Numbered from the stretch's first letter, positions 1 to 9,673 are shown. The stretch: DNA of 64,000 bases from Virgisporangium aliadipatigenens (GCF_016863615.1 NZ_BOPF01000002.1:682001-746000), one strand, 5' to 3'. Translations and numbers: made by a program. The notes: a model not told the origin generated them from the letters alone.

Positions 1-244
1 CCGGTGCCATGGCCGCGACCAGGTGCGGCGGCGCCCCGGGCCGCGCGGTCACCTGTGTCTCGAGCTTGATGTCCGCGCTGTCGGCGTTCACCCGACCGCC
101 GGTCAGGATGAACGGCCGCAGCGCCGCCTGGCCGGCCTGGGGGACCGGTTCGACGTGCTGCGACGGCGCCGGTGGGCGGGCCGGCGCGCCGGACAGGAAC
201 GGGCGGATCCTGGGTGCCCCACCGCCCTCCGGCGGGATGCTCAC
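1..244 (-). CDS. DUF742 family protein, cut by the window edge
   Basis: About 81 N-terminal codons are visible; the gene runs off the left edge. The translation contains RPFILTGGRV, the hallmark of DUF742 proteins, the third component of conservon-type signalling operons in actinomycetes. The start is a GTG at 244 that overlaps the stop of the roadblock gene by four bases (GTGA), which shows translational coupling. In known conservons a small Ras-like GTPase gene follows; it would lie outside this window. The DUF742 protein is thought to link the roadblock protein and the GTPase at the membrane. Family call is firm; the C-terminal winged-helix-like half cannot be seen. Confidence 0.85.
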   Translation of the reverse strand, partial: MSIPPEGGGAPRIRPFLSGAPARPPAPSQHVEPVPQAGQAALRPFILTGGRVNADSADIKLETQVTARPGAPPHLVAAMAP

Positions 245-699
245 TGCTGGACGGCGTTCTTCAATTCAGCGATGAGGCGCGGCGTGAGGGCGGCACCGGC
301 CCGGCGGGCGAACAGGGTCATCTCGTACGCCACCGCGCTGAGGTTGGCTGCCCGGGTCGCGATCACCCCGAGCACGGAACCGGCGCTGATCGAGGTCAGC
401 AGCAGGTAGCCGTCGCTCATGTCGATGATCACCCGGTTGACCGAACCCAGCGTGTACCAGTGCGCCGGACCGGCCGCGAGGCTCGTCATGCCGGAGATCG
501 CGGCGGCGAGACGGTCCGCGTTCGCCCGGTCCTTGGTCGCCGACATCGCCATGAGCAGGCCGTCCGAGGAGACGGCGACGGCCTCGACGACACCCGAGGT
601 GCTGGAGGTGAAGGTGTCCAGCAGCCAGTTGAAGGTCTGCGCCTCCGAGCTGAGCTGCGGGCGTGCCTGAGCGCTGTCCTGGATGTAGGGACTGGTCAT
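241..699 (-). CDS. roadblock/LC7 domain protein (conservon component)
   Basis: 152 residues, the normal length for the MglB-like roadblock/LC7 family that regulates small GTPases. The fold pattern is visible in the segments FNWLLDTF, GVVEAVAVSSDGLLMA and the later SAGSVLGVIA strand. The ATG at 699 overlaps the end of the histidine kinase gene by four bases (ATGA), and its own stop overlaps the DUF742 start. It is the second gene of a kinase/roadblock/DUF742/(GTPase) operon. Its expected role is to form a membrane-associated complex with the kinase and act on the GTPase; that role is inferred from the family, not visible here. Confidence 0.93.
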   Translation of the reverse strand: MTSPYIQDSAQARPQLSSEAQTFNWLLDTFTSSTSGVVEAVAVSSDGLLMAMSATKDRANADRLAAAISGMTSLAAGPAHWYTLGSVNRVIIDMSDGYLLLTSISAGSVLGVIATRAANLSAVAYEMTLFARRAGAALTPRLIAELKNAVQQ

Positions 700-3644
700 C
701 GCGTCGTTCCTTCGTCGGTCGGCAGGGAGGGGTCGTTGAGCGCGCGGAACACGCCCGATTCAAACGCATCGATCAGGTCGCGTGCCTCGTCCGGATCGGG
801 CAATCCGGGGTCGACGGCCGGACGGTTCATCGGCACCTCGTCGCCCTGCAGGGCACGGAGGCTCGCCCCCGGAACCCGGCGGGACAGGCCCCGGGGCGCA
901 CCGGCTGGGGCCGGTTCGTCCCGCGGGACCGGCTGGTCCCCTCGGGCCGGTACCGCCACGGGCTCCTGCGGCCGTACCGGCGGCCACTGGCGGGGCGGCG
1001 GTGCCAGGTCGGCCGGCGCCACCCGCTCCACCGGGGGAGCGAGGAACGCCGCCGACTGCGCGCCGAAGCCGAGCGGCTCCGGTTCGTACGCCGGCGCAGG
1101 GTCATACGCCGGTGGTGCCTGCGGGAACGTCGGCGCGGCCGCGAAGGCGTCCTGCGGGGCCACCTCGGCCCGCTGCACGGCGTCCTCGAAGCCCTCGAGC
1201 AGCGCCTGCACCTCGGCCGCCTCGGACGCCACGTCGGCGGCGGAGGAGAGGTCGGCCAGCGGGCTCGGCGGCGGGGCGCCGCGCAGCCCGGCGGGCAGGT
1301 TCGCCCCGGGGACCCGTCGGCGCACACCCGCGCCGTTGGTCCCGGCGGGCGGCGGTGGCGGCGGGTCGGCCGGCCGCGTGGCCGGTGGCCAGTTCGGGGG
1401 CGGGCCCGTCGGACCCACCCGGCGCGGCGCGGCCGTCGGCATCGGGGCTACCGCGGCGACCGGCGGATACTGCGGCGGCAGCGGCGCCAGCGGCTCCGTG
1501 GTGAACACCGCGCCGGACGGTGCCGGGCCGTCCGTGACGACCGGGATCTCCATGGTCGCGTCGATGGTGTTCCCCGAGTGGACGGCGCGGCGCGGCTGCT
1601 CCGGGGCCATCGGGGCGGCCCGGCCGGCCGCCGGCGGCAGTGCCGGTGCGGCGTTGCCGCCGATCGCGCGCTGCGGCATCGCGAAGCCGTTCCAGGACTT
1701 CGCGTTCTCCAGCTGCTTGGCGACGCGGGTCAGCGTCCCCATGTCCAGCGGCGTGGAGGCGCCGACGCTCACCAGTTCCTGGGGGCGGTGGTGGTGGCGG
1801 GAGGCGATGTGCACCGACGGGATCATCAGCGTGGCCGTGACGCCGCCGTCGGGCGTCTGGGCCAGCGACACCCCGATGCCGTGGCGCCGGGCGAGCCGGC
1901 CGACCACGAACAGGCCCAGCACCTCGGTCGGCACCAGGTCCAGCCGCTCGCGGCGGGTCAGTCGGGCGTTCTCCACGGCGATCTGCTCGGCCGGCATGCC
2001 GATGCCGTGGTCGATGATGGTCAGCCGGATGTCGGCCACGTACGGCTCGGCCGTGACCGTCACCGACGTGTGCGGCGGGGAGAAGACGGTGGCGTTCTCC
2101 ATCAGCTCCGCCAGCATCAGCACCAGGTCCCCGATGATCGCCGGGGCGACCATGATGTCCTGCGGGATCTGCACGCTGACCCGGCTGTAGTCCTCGATCT
2201 CACCGAGCGCCAGGCGGGTGGTGTCCAGCAGCGCCAACGGCTCGATGTACGCGTCGCTGGTCGCCTCGCCGGAGAGCACGACCAGGCTGGAGGCGTTCCG
2301 CTGGAGGCGGCTGGCCATGTGGTCGAGGCGGTACAGCTGCTCCAGGCGGTCCGGCTCGGTCTCCCGGCCCTCGAGCGTGTCGATCAGTTGCAGCTGCCGG
2401 CCGGCGAGGTTCTGCGTACGGCGGCCGATGTGACCGAACATCTTCGCCACGTTGCGCCGCGAGGCCACCTGACGTTCCACCAGCTGGGCGGCGGTCTCCT
2501 GGAGCCGGTCGAACGCCCGCGCCAGGTCGCCGATCTCGTCCTTCGTGGTGATCTCCACCCGGTCGAGTCGCACGGGTTCGTGGTCGTCGACCTCCTCGTC
2601 GGAGACACGCACCAGCTCCTGCTCGGCGACCTGCGCCACGTGGCCGGCCGAGGTGGTCAGCCGGTCCAGCGGGATGGCGACCGCGCGGGCCGTCGCGATG
2701 GACAGCAGCAGCACCAGGACGAACATGATGAGCGCGAGGCTGGTGACGACGTACGCCGTCGTGGTCTCGGTGCGCTGCCGCTCCTGCATCAGGGCGTTCA
2801 CGTCGGTGACGATCTTCGCTTCCACGAAGCGGCCGAGCGCGATGTAGGACTCCAGCGGGTCGAACAGGTTCTCCGGCGCCGCGAGCCGGGCCAGGGCCTG
2901 GCGCGGGTTGCTGGTGAAGTCCGAACCGGCGCCGCCGAGGCCGGCCTCCAGGTTCTGTGTCGCCTGGTCCTGCAGGAGCCGCTGCTCACGGGTCGCGAAG
3001 CTGCGGAACCGGGAGGTCGCCGTGCGCATCGCGGACAGCGTTCCCGTGAAGCTGACGATACTGGCGTCGGTCTTGGTCGCCGCCATGATCAGAACGAGAC
3101 CGGCGGCGGAGGCGTTGCCCTCGTCCACCCGCAGCAGCGAGTCCAGCGCGATGACCTGCCGGCCCTCGGTCGTGGTCGCGTCGACGCCGTCGACGAGGTG
3201 CAGCGTGTTGATGAGGCGGTCGATCGCGGCCGAGTAGATCTGGTGGATGTCCTCGACCCGGGCGTTGCCGGACTCCACCACGATGCGTACGGCGGCGAGC
3301 GTGCTGATGTTGTGGATCGAGTCGCGCAGGTCGTCGGGGAGATCCTCGCCGTACTCCGCGTTGAGGTCGGTGACCCGGTCGGTGACGTTGGCGATCTGGA
3401 GCATGACGCGGCTGCGGTCGGTGAGGCCGAGCCGATGGCCGACCGCGAGCATCCGCTCCTGCTGCAGGTCGCGGATGAGCGCGCCGACGGCACCGGCGAC
3501 CTGGACGTTGCGGGCCGTGTCGGCGGCCCGGTTCGCGTCCCGGACGTTGGTGACCGCGAGGCTGGCCGTCAGGACCGCCACCGCGATCAGCGGCGCCAGG
3601 ACCAGCAGCGTCAGCTTGGTGCGGATGCGGAGGTTACCGAGCAC
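696..3644 (-). CDS. nitrate-sensor-type membrane histidine kinase (conservon kinase)
   Basis: 982 residues from the GTG at 3644, chosen because GGGAG lies seven bases upstream; an in-frame GTG at 3674 lacks such a site. Domains in order: a TM segment (about residues 10-33), a long extracytoplasmic helical domain of the nitrate/nitrite-sensing type, a second TM (about 310-335), HAMP, a dimerisation region with RLDHMASR, and an HATPase_c domain with ELMENA and DHGIGM motifs. The last 300 residues are a disordered tail rich in Pro and Ala, typical of conservon kinases and not of ordinary two-component kinases. No response regulator is adjacent; output probably passes to the roadblock/DUF742/GTPase module. 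It overlaps the upstream membrane protein gene by 11 bases. Confidence 0.92.
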   Translation of the reverse strand: MLGNLRIRTKLTLLVLAPLIAVAVLTASLAVTNVRDANRAADTARNVQVAGAVGALIRDLQQERMLAVGHRLGLTDRSRVMLQIANVTDRVTDLNAEYGEDLPDDLRDSIHNISTLAAVRIVVESGNARVEDIHQIYSAAIDRLINTLHLVDGVDATTTEGRQVIALDSLLRVDEGNASAAGLVLIMAATKTDASIVSFTGTLSAMRTATSRFRSFATREQRLLQDQATQNLEAGLGGAGSDFTSNPRQALARLAAPENLFDPLESYIALGRFVEAKIVTDVNALMQERQRTETTTAYVVTSLALIMFVLVLLLSIATARAVAIPLDRLTTSAGHVAQVAEQELVRVSDEEVDDHEPVRLDRVEITTKDEIGDLARAFDRLQETAAQLVERQVASRRNVAKMFGHIGRRTQNLAGRQLQLIDTLEGRETEPDRLEQLYRLDHMASRLQRNASSLVVLSGEATSDAYIEPLALLDTTRLALGEIEDYSRVSVQIPQDIMVAPAIIGDLVLMLAELMENATVFSPPHTSVTVTAEPYVADIRLTIIDHGIGMPAEQIAVENARLTRRERLDLVPTEVLGLFVVGRLARRHGIGVSLAQTPDGGVTATLMIPSVHIASRHHHRPQELVSVGASTPLDMGTLTRVAKQLENAKSWNGFAMPQRAIGGNAAPALPPAAGRAAPMAPEQPRRAVHSGNTIDATMEIPVVTDGPAPSGAVFTTEPLAPLPPQYPPVAAVAPMPTAAPRRVGPTGPPPNWPPATRPADPPPPPPAGTNGAGVRRRVPGANLPAGLRGAPPPSPLADLSSAADVASEAAEVQALLEGFEDAVQRAEVAPQDAFAAAPTFPQAPPAYDPAPAYEPEPLGFGAQSAAFLAPPVERVAPADLAPPPRQWPPVRPQEPVAVPARGDQPVPRDEPAPAGAPRGLSRRVPGASLRALQGDEVPMNRPAVDPGLPDPDEARDLIDAFESGVFRALNDPSLPTDEGTTR

Positions 3645-4815
3645 GGGACCACTCCCGCTCCGCGTTGCGGGCACCGCCGTCGAGCGCGGCCAGCGCGGCG
3701 TACGGGTCGTCGTCGCGCGGCCGGCCGTGGGTCGGTGCGGGCGGCGGGCCGGGGGGACCGGACGGTGCGGTGGGGCCGGCCTGGCGCGGGGCCGGGGCCG
3801 GGCGGGCCGCCGGGCGGCGCAGGCCGGAGACCAGCAGGGCGGCCAGCGGCACCAGCGCGAGCAGGATGCCGGCGAGCAGCAGCAGTAACGCCATCAGGCG
3901 CGAGCCGCTCAGGTCGTCGCCGCGCTGCGCGATCAGGCCGTCGAGCTCGTCGAGGATGGTGGCGGCCAGTTCGACGCCGGCGGCCTGCAGCTCGACGCGG
4001 GCCGGGTTGACCCGGGAACTGTCGACCGGGGTGCGCCCGTCGAGCGCCGACAGCGACTGGGTCAGCGACTGCACGCCGCGCTGGAACCGGTCGAGGCGGC
4101 CGAGCAGGTTGCCGCTCATCGTGCGGCTGCTGGTGCCCTCGATGGCCGACTGGAGGTCCTGCGCGAGGTCGGAGACCGGCGACAGCACCCCGTCGCGGGC
4201 GGTCAGCAGGTTGGCGGTGGCCGTGGGCAGGTCGGTGCGCACCTTGCCGGTGAGGACCGCCAGGTCGGCGAAGCGGCCGGCGGCCACGATCGCCTCGGGC
4301 AGTTCCTCGGAGGCGCCGTCCTGCAGGTAGTAGGCGTCGGCGTCCTGCTCACGGATCAGGTGGGAGCGGTCGCGCACCTGGTCGTAGAGGGCGAGCAGGA
4401 GTTCGGCGGCCTCGCCGTAGTTGTTGTAGACCGTGGTCGCGTCCGGGGTGTCGCCGCCGAGCAGGCCCTCGATCTTCTCGCGGAGGCTGGTCCAGCGCTC
4501 GTGGGTGTGCAGCGAACCGCCGATGCGGGCGTCGACCGCGGCGGTGGCGGCGACGGCCTGGGTGAGCGTCTCGCGCTTGAACTCCCGGCCGGCGACGGCG
4601 GCGGACTGCGCGTCCGTCAGGGCGATGGTCAGCGGCCCTAAGGTCTTCAGGTACTCGATGCCCAGCCGTTCCTGGTCGGCGGTGGCGATGCGGTCGCCCT
4701 CCTCGCCCCAGGTCCGGCCGAACAGGAGGCCGACCGGTACCACCAGTGCCACGGCCAGCAGGCCGCGCAGTACCAGTGCGGTGACCGGATACGACCGGGT
4801 CGTGTGTGTCGCCAT
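3634..4815 (-). CDS. two-TM membrane protein with extracytoplasmic helical domain, sensor-like
   Basis: 393 residues from the ATG at 4815, preceded by GGAGG. The open frame extends further upstream, but that part has no actinomycete codon pattern and no ribosome site. The protein has an N-terminal TM (about residues 7-30), a roughly 275-residue helical domain outside the membrane, a second TM (about 307-331) and a short Pro-rich cytoplasmic tail with no catalytic domain. The arrangement copies the sensor half of the kinase encoded next to it. Coupling to the kinase start suggests a co-sensor or regulator of that kinase. No named family was recognised. Confidence 0.8.
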   Translation of the reverse strand: MATHTTRSYPVTALVLRGLLAVALVVPVGLLFGRTWGEEGDRIATADQERLGIEYLKTLGPLTIALTDAQSAAVAGREFKRETLTQAVAATAAVDARIGGSLHTHERWTSLREKIEGLLGGDTPDATTVYNNYGEAAELLLALYDQVRDRSHLIREQDADAYYLQDGASEELPEAIVAAGRFADLAVLTGKVRTDLPTATANLLTARDGVLSPVSDLAQDLQSAIEGTSSRTMSGNLLGRLDRFQRGVQSLTQSLSALDGRTPVDSSRVNPARVELQAAGVELAATILDELDGLIAQRGDDLSGSRLMALLLLLAGILLALVPLAALLVSGLRRPAARPAPAPRQAGPTAPSGPPGPPPAPTHGRPRDDDPYAALAALDGGARNAEREWSRAR

Positions 4816-5255
4816 GTTCAGGCCTCCGGCAGTGCATTCTCGAATTCGGCTACGCCGCGTAAAGCCACCCGTGGGCGGGCTCCGGATTGCTGCGTAATTC
4901 CGGTGCCGGTCCGAGACGGTAAACCAGAATTCGCTGAATCGGGTCCCCAGTTGGTCGAAGAGTTTTCGATTACACGTAGCCAATTCGAAGGGTTGCCGGC
5001 GAGTAGCATTGCGTGATCGACATTTGTCCGGATCGCGGTAGTAGGAGTTTGATGTTCGCATCGCGCTGATGTGCCATGCGTGGGCGTTATCTACGGATAA
5101 ACCGGTGAGGCTGCCCTCACCCGGGTCACGGCGCCGGACCCGGCCACTTCCCGTGCGTAGTCACGAAGCGTGGCATCGACTCGGGTCGTCATATTGCGTT
5201 CGGCGCCCCCGGGCGCGTCCTCCGAGAGCGCCGTATTCGGACTATGAAATCGACG
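4816..5255. promoter_or_regulatory. intergenic region upstream of the conservon operon
   Basis: 440 bases with no convincing gene, noticeably richer in A+T than the surroundings. It lies between the end of the DUF885 gene and the start of the minus-strand operon at 4815, so the operon promoter must be here. I could not fix a -35/-10 pair with confidence. Open frames crossing it lack codon bias. Confidence 0.5.
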
Positions 5256-6896
5256 TTATTCGTTCGATGCGTCGATCCTGCGGAGGGTGTCCACCAAGCC
5301 GTCCAGTCCGATGGGGCCGACCTCAAGGGCAGCCGTGTGCCACCGTTTCAGGTCGAATCCGCTCCGCCGTCGGGCCTCCTCGCGGGCGGCCACCCAGACC
5401 CGTTCGCCCAGCTTGTAGGAGATGGCCTGCGCCGGCCAACCGAGGTAGCGCACCAGCTCAGCGTGGATGCGCGCCTCGATCAGATGCCCCCGCTCGCGCA
5501 GCACCGTGGACGCCCGATCGAACGTCCACGCTTGACCGGCCCACTCCGTGCCCGCCGGCAACGGCAGCCCGACGTGCACCCCGATGTCGACCACGACCCG
5601 CGCCGCCCGCCACGCCGAACCGACGAGCATCCCGATCCGGCTGCCCGGTTCGGTGTACCAGCCCAACTCGTCGGCGAGCCGTTCGGAGTAGAGCGCCCAG
5701 CCCTCGGCGTTCGCCGGCACGAACACCGTGCGGGCGAAGCGTGACAGTGCGTCACCGGAGGCCTTCATCGCTCCGAACTGCAGATGGTGCCCGGGCACGC
5801 CCTCGTGGAACACCGTCGCCAGTTCGTTCCAGGTGGCGAAGCGGTCCCGGCCGGACAGCGGCCACCACGTGCGGCCCGGGCGGCTCAGGTCCTCGCTCGG
5901 CGGCGTGTAGTACGGCGCGCCGGAGTTCGAGTCGTGGGCGATCGTCACGTCGACCGTGCGCAGCTTCGCGGGGATGTCGAAGTGCACGCCGTCGAGCCGG
6001 TCGACCGCCCGCTCGTGCCACTCCTTGAGCCAGGCGTGGTACGCGTCGACGCCGGTGACGTACTCGGTCCCGTTCAGCAGGTCGATCGCCTCCGCGACCG
6101 ACGCGCCGGGGCTCAGCTTGTCGGACTCGGCGACCAGTTCGGCCTCCAGGCGGTCCAGCTCCGCCCAGCCCCACTCGTACGCCTCGTGCGGGTCGAGGTC
6201 GGTGCCGAGCATCTTGCGGGCCAGCACCTTGTACCGCTCCAGGCCGACGCCGTCCGCCTGGGCCGCCCGCGGCGCGTACTCCTCCCGCAGGAAACGGGCC
6301 GTCTCGGCGTAGGCCTCGTGCGCCCGTTCCGCCGCCGCCGCGAGTTCCGCGACGAGCGTGCCGTCCGCCTCCGCGGCGAGCTTCGCGTGGGTGCCGCCCG
6401 CGTACCGGTCCGCCTGGACCGCGGCCTCCAGGGCCTGGCGCCGCGCCGCGGGCAGTCCGGTCGCGAGCCCGTGCGCCAGGCTCGCGCGCCATCCTTCGAG
6501 CATCGCGGGAACGTCACCGAGGCGCGTCAGCACCCGACGCCAGCCCTCCTCGTCGGCGTGTGCGATGAGGTGCACCCCGTCGCGGACCTGGGACAGCGGC
6601 CCGAACTGCGCGCGCAGCTGCCGCCACTGCTCACCCGTCTCGTGCCAGGCGGCGTCGGCCTCGAGGCGTTCGCGCAGGTGCGCCGCGGCCCGCCGGTCGG
6701 CCTCCGAGGTCGGCTCCAGCGGCGCGAGCCGGCCCAGGGTGGCGGCGATCAGCTCGGCCCGGGCACGGTAGCCGTCCGGGCCGTAGTCGGTGCCGTTGCC
6801 GGCGCCGCCCACGATGCCGTGCATCTCGGCCTGAACCGGGTCCAGGGCGGCCCAGGCGGTGATGTACTCGTCGCACAGTTCGAAGATCGGTGTCAC
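5256..6896 (-). CDS. DUF885 family protein, putative metallopeptidase
   Basis: 546 residues, the usual DUF885 length. The family signature is the [10 protein letters not shown] segment near residue 360, a zinc-binding-like HExxxxH arrangement, followed by an [10 protein letters not shown] segment near residue 400; both are typical of this predicted gluzincin-like peptidase family. There is no signal peptide, so it is cytoplasmic. The start is a GTG at 6896, with the hexamer TAGGTT six bases upstream, which suggests a leaderless transcript. It is divergent from the pentapeptide-repeat gene. The substrate is unknown. Confidence 0.9.
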   Translation of the reverse strand: MTPIFELCDEYITAWAALDPVQAEMHGIVGGAGNGTDYGPDGYRARAELIAATLGRLAPLEPTSEADRRAAAHLRERLEADAAWHETGEQWRQLRAQFGPLSQVRDGVHLIAHADEEGWRRVLTRLGDVPAMLEGWRASLAHGLATGLPAARRQALEAAVQADRYAGGTHAKLAAEADGTLVAELAAAAERAHEAYAETARFLREEYAPRAAQADGVGLERYKVLARKMLGTDLDPHEAYEWGWAELDRLEAELVAESDKLSPGASVAEAIDLLNGTEYVTGVDAYHAWLKEWHERAVDRLDGVHFDIPAKLRTVDVTIAHDSNSGAPYYTPPSEDLSRPGRTWWPLSGRDRFATWNELATVFHEGVPGHHLQFGAMKASGDALSRFARTVFVPANAEGWALYSERLADELGWYTEPGSRIGMLVGSAWRAARVVVDIGVHVGLPLPAGTEWAGQAWTFDRASTVLRERGHLIEARIHAELVRYLGWPAQAISYKLGERVWVAAREEARRRSGFDLKRWHTAALEVGPIGLDGLVDTLRRIDASNE

Positions 6897-6902
6897 CCCG
6901 CC

Positions 6903-6908
6903 AACCTA
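6903..6908 (-). promoter_or_regulatory. -10 element for the DUF885 gene, probable leaderless start
   Basis: On the minus strand TAGGTT lies six bases before the GTG at 6896, the spacing expected if transcription starts on the start codon. No ribosome-binding site is present between them. Confidence 0.5.
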
Positions 6909-6962
6909 TCGATCACGTCCCGTGGCGGCACGTCCCCGGCCGCGGGGACAGCGGGCGCGGGT

Positions 6963-6968
6963 AGGCTC
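6963..6968 (+). promoter_or_regulatory. -10 element for the pentapeptide-repeat gene, probable leaderless start
   Basis: TAGGCT lies seven bases before the GTG at 6976 with no ribosome-binding site between. With the element at 6903-6908 it forms a compact divergent promoter pair in 79 bases. Confidence 0.5.
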
Positions 6969-6975
6969 GTTCGTC

Positions 6976-7776
6976 GTGCCCGCACCGTTGGACCGTGCCC
7001 CGCTTCGCGCGGACTGCGCGCGTTGCGCCGCGCTGTGCTGTGTGGGACTCGCCTTCCAGGCCTCGGCGGACTTCGCGATCGACAAGCCGGCCGGCACGCC
7101 GTGCGTCAACCTCCTGCCGGACAGCCGCTGCGGCATCCACGACCGCCTGCGCGAGAACGGCTTCGCGGGCTGCGTCACCTACGACTGCTTCGGTGCCGGC
7201 CAGCGGGTGACCCAGGAGACCTTCGGCGGGCGGCCGGCGCCGGGGATGTTCGCGGCGCTGGAGGTCGTGCGTCAGCTGCACGAGCTGCTCTGGTACCTCG
7301 CCGACGCCCGCGAACGCCCCGCGACCCGCCCGCTGCACGCGGCCCTGGGCAAGGCCGCCGCCGCCACGGAACGCCTCGCCGCCGGCGACCCGGAGGCACT
7401 GCGCACGCTCGACGTGGCCGCCCACCGCACCGAGGTGAACGCCCTGCTCCTGCGGGCGAGCGCACTGGTGCGGGCGGCGCACCGGGGCCCGGACCGGCGC
7501 GGCGCCGACCTGATCGGCCGGGACCTGCGCAAGGCCCGGCTGCGCGGCGCGGACCTGCGCGGCGCCTACCTCATCGGCGCCGACCTGCGCGGCGTGGACC
7601 TTCGCGAGGCCGACCTGATCGGCGCCGACCTGCGGGGAGCCGACCTGCGCGCCGCGGACCTGACCGGCGCACTCTTCCTCACCCAGTCCCAGGCGCAGTC
7701 CGCGAGAGGCGACGCGTCCACCCGCCTCCCCACCACACTCCTGCGCCCCACACACTGGACCGCCGAACGTGTGTGA
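6976..7776 (+). CDS. pentapeptide-repeat protein with N-terminal cysteine cluster
   Basis: 266 residues from the GTG at 6976. The N-terminal third has a conserved Cys pattern (DCARC, ALCCVG, then single Cys residues in CVN, CGI, CVT and DCF), which suggests bound metal. The C-terminal part (about residues 170-235) is a run of A(D/N)LxG-type pentapeptides such as [10 protein letters not shown] and VDLRE, which form a right-handed quadrilateral beta-helix. Some repeat proteins of this type mimic DNA and protect gyrase; that role is not implied here because of the extra Cys domain. The stop lies in the first arm of a long inverted repeat. Confidence 0.85.
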   Translation: MPAPLDRAPLRADCARCAALCCVGLAFQASADFAIDKPAGTPCVNLLPDSRCGIHDRLRENGFAGCVTYDCFGAGQRVTQETFGGRPAPGMFAALEVVRQLHELLWYLADARERPATRPLHAALGKAAAATERLAAGDPEALRTLDVAAHRTEVNALLLRASALVRAAHRGPDRRGADLIGRDLRKARLRGADLRGAYLIGADLRGVDLREADLIGADLRGADLRAADLTGALFLTQSQAQSARGDASTRLPTTLLRPTHWTAERV

Positions 7777-7824
7777 GCTCACGGAGGTCAACAAGCTAGT
7801 TGATATCCCTGAGCTCACACACGT
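7767..7824. terminator. 15-bp perfect inverted repeat between convergent genes
   Basis: Arms at 7767-7781 and 7810-7824 are perfectly complementary over 15 bases. The 28-base loop contains a second small hairpin (TCAAC at 7788-7792 with GTTGA at 7799-7803). The left arm contains the stop codon of the pentapeptide gene. The position between convergent genes suggests a bidirectional terminator without a T-run. Each arm holds the palindromic core GAGCTC, and a related GTGAACTCAC follows at 7830-7839, so operator function is an alternative. Confidence 0.6.
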
Positions 7825-7896
7825 CCGCAGTGAACTCACACCCGTGCGGCGGCACGGCGGTCGGTCGCGCCCACGACGGACGCGCGTAGACGGAAG

Positions 7897-8742
7897 CTAT
7901 TGAAATGCGCGGTGGACGCGGGCCGCGTCGGGATACAGCGGCCGCAACCCCGCACGCGCCACCTCGGCCGCGGAACCGGCGGGACGGCCCAGGTCCCACT
8001 CCAGGTAGACCTTGTCGCCGTCGTGGCAGCCGAAGCTCGTCGACACGCACAGCAGCGGCTCGTGCTCGATCCAGTGGCCCTCGCGCACGACGTCGTGCCC
8101 AAAGACCGCGACCCGGGCGGACGGGTGCAGGGCGCGGAGAAAGGCCCGGGCCCGCTCCGGCGTCGTCGTGCGGGCCCAGAGCAGCGCGCCCAACGGGCCG
8201 GCGGCCGTCATGCGATGCGTGGGCGTGTCGACGTTGCCGCGCAGGTCGATCGCCTCGAGGTCGGCGGGCCCGGAGATCCGCGCGTGCGGCGCCCCGTGGG
8301 TGAACGCGATCCCGGCGCCGGGCGCCACCGCCGCGAGCGCCCACGTGGACAGCCAGCCGCGGATCGCATCGAAGTCGCCGTACCGCGCCTCCAACGCGGC
8401 CGCCTCGTCGTCGTGGAACTTCGACAGCCGCGGCCCGCCGAGGTGCGCGTGCTCGTGGTTGCCGAGCAGGAAGTGCACCCGCCCGGGGAACTCCTCGGCC
8501 AGCCGCAGCGCGTGGGACAGCAGTTCGGGGGTGCGGTCGGCGTAGAAGCTGCCCAGGTGTTCGGGCCAGTGCCGGCGGGGGATCGCGGGGCCGTGCACCA
8601 GGTCGCCGCAGAAGAGCAGGTGCGCGTCGGAACCGAGGTCGCGGAAGCGGTGCTCGACGGCGTGGAAGTCCTCGAGATTGCCGTGCAGGTCGGTGACGGC
8701 CAGCAGCGTGCCCGTCGCCGGAAGGGCGATGACCCTAGGCAT
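7897..8742 (-). CDS. metallophosphoesterase (calcineurin-like)
   Basis: 281 residues. All motifs of the dimetal calcineurin-like fold are visible in order: DLHGN near residue 18, CGDLVHG near 46, GNHEH near 95, a THGAPH segment, and GHD near 210. There is no signal peptide or TM segment, so it is a soluble cytoplasmic enzyme. The start overlaps the end of the acetamidase gene by eight bases, so the two are probably co-transcribed. The substrate cannot be read from sequence; a phosphodiester or phosphoprotein is expected for the family. Confidence 0.9.
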   Translation of the reverse strand: MPRVIALPATGTLLAVTDLHGNLEDFHAVEHRFRDLGSDAHLLFCGDLVHGPAIPRRHWPEHLGSFYADRTPELLSHALRLAEEFPGRVHFLLGNHEHAHLGGPRLSKFHDDEAAALEARYGDFDAIRGWLSTWALAAVAPGAGIAFTHGAPHARISGPADLEAIDLRGNVDTPTHRMTAAGPLGALLWARTTTPERARAFLRALHPSARVAVFGHDVVREGHWIEHEPLLCVSTSFGCHDGDKVYLEWDLGRPAGSAAEVARAGLRPLYPDAARVHRAFQ

Positions 8743-9673
8743 CCAGCACGCCGTCGCGCAGAACGGCGTGCGCGCCCACCGTGCGGTTGACGATCTGGGT
8801 GATCCGCAGGTCGACGGCGACGCTCGCCAGGGCGGCCGCCTCGGCGCGCTTCACCCCGTGCTCGCGGCCCATCAGGTCGAACATGGCGTTCAGGGCCTGG
8901 TACATCGCGGCGTCGACGGTGTCGCCGAGCCCGAGCGTCAGCCATGCCCCGCCGGAACGCACCACCGGGCCGCCGATCGGCAGGTCGTCGCGCAGGTCGA
9001 AGGTGAGCGTGACCCGCTCCATCGGGCACTCGACCGCGGTGCCGCCGACCTCCCCGTCGCCCTGCGCGGCATGCCCGTCGCCCACGGAGAAGAGCGCCCC
9101 GTCGACCGGCACCGGCAGGTACAGCGTGCTGCCGGCGACGAGATCCTTGAGGTCGAGGTTGCCGCCGTGCGCCCGCGGCGGGATGGTCGAGTGCCGACCC
9201 GGCTCGGCCGGCGGCATGCCCAGCACCCCCATGAACGGCCGCAGCGCCACCCGGTGCCCGAACTGGTTCACGCCGCGCATGGCGGCCGGGTCGAGCGTCC
9301 AGTCGAGGACGGCGTACTCGTCCAGCAGCCCGTACGCCTCGGTGAACGGCGTCGGCCGCCCACCCGCCACGGTCGCGCCGTAGGCGCCGGGCACCACCGC
9401 GTCGACGTTCACCACGAGGGTCGTGCCGGGTCGGGCGCCGCGCACGGCCACCGGGCCGATGAGCGCGTGGCCGTAGCCGGTGCGGTGCTGCGGGACGCGT
9501 TCCCAGAGGCTGGGGTCGAGGCCGGGCTGGGCGCCGGTGCGCCACCAGCAGTCGAGCGTGCGGAACGTGACCGTGTCGCCCGGGTCGATCGTCAGCACCG
9601 GAGCGGCGTCGGGGTCGAAGAAGCCGTGCAGGGTCGTGTCGTCCGGGACGAGGGTGTACTCCACCCGGCCCAT
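8735..9673 (-). CDS. acetamidase/formamidase family protein
   Basis: 312 residues, typical for the FmdA/AmdA family, which hydrolyses formamide or short amides to ammonia and the acid. Recognisable segments are PGDTVTFRTLDCW near residue 31, the HALIGPVAV segment near 90, HGGNLD near 168 and GDGHAAQGDGE near 198. It lies directly upstream of, and overlaps, the metallophosphoesterase gene, and is divergent from the YCII/sigma pair. No nitrogen-regulation gene is adjacent. Substrate choice within the family is not certain. Confidence 0.9.
   Translation of the reverse strand: MGRVEYTLVPDDTTLHGFFDPDAAPVLTIDPGDTVTFRTLDCWWRTGAQPGLDPSLWERVPQHRTGYGHALIGPVAVRGARPGTTLVVNVDAVVPGAYGATVAGGRPTPFTEAYGLLDEYAVLDWTLDPAAMRGVNQFGHRVALRPFMGVLGMPPAEPGRHSTIPPRAHGGNLDLKDLVAGSTLYLPVPVDGALFSVGDGHAAQGDGEVGGTAVECPMERVTLTFDLRDDLPIGGPVVRSGGAWLTLGLGDTVDAAMYQALNAMFDLMGREHGVKRAEAAALASVAVDLRITQIVNRTVGAHAVLRDGVLDA

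Noticed and set aside
663-4010. A 1115-codon open frame on the plus strand
   Set aside because: It is antisense to the conservon kinase, is Arg/Gly-rich and has no recognisable domain.
4816-5061. N-terminal extension of the membrane sensor-like protein to 5061
   Set aside because: The extension has A+T-rich codons unlike the rest, and GGAGG sits before the ATG at 4815.
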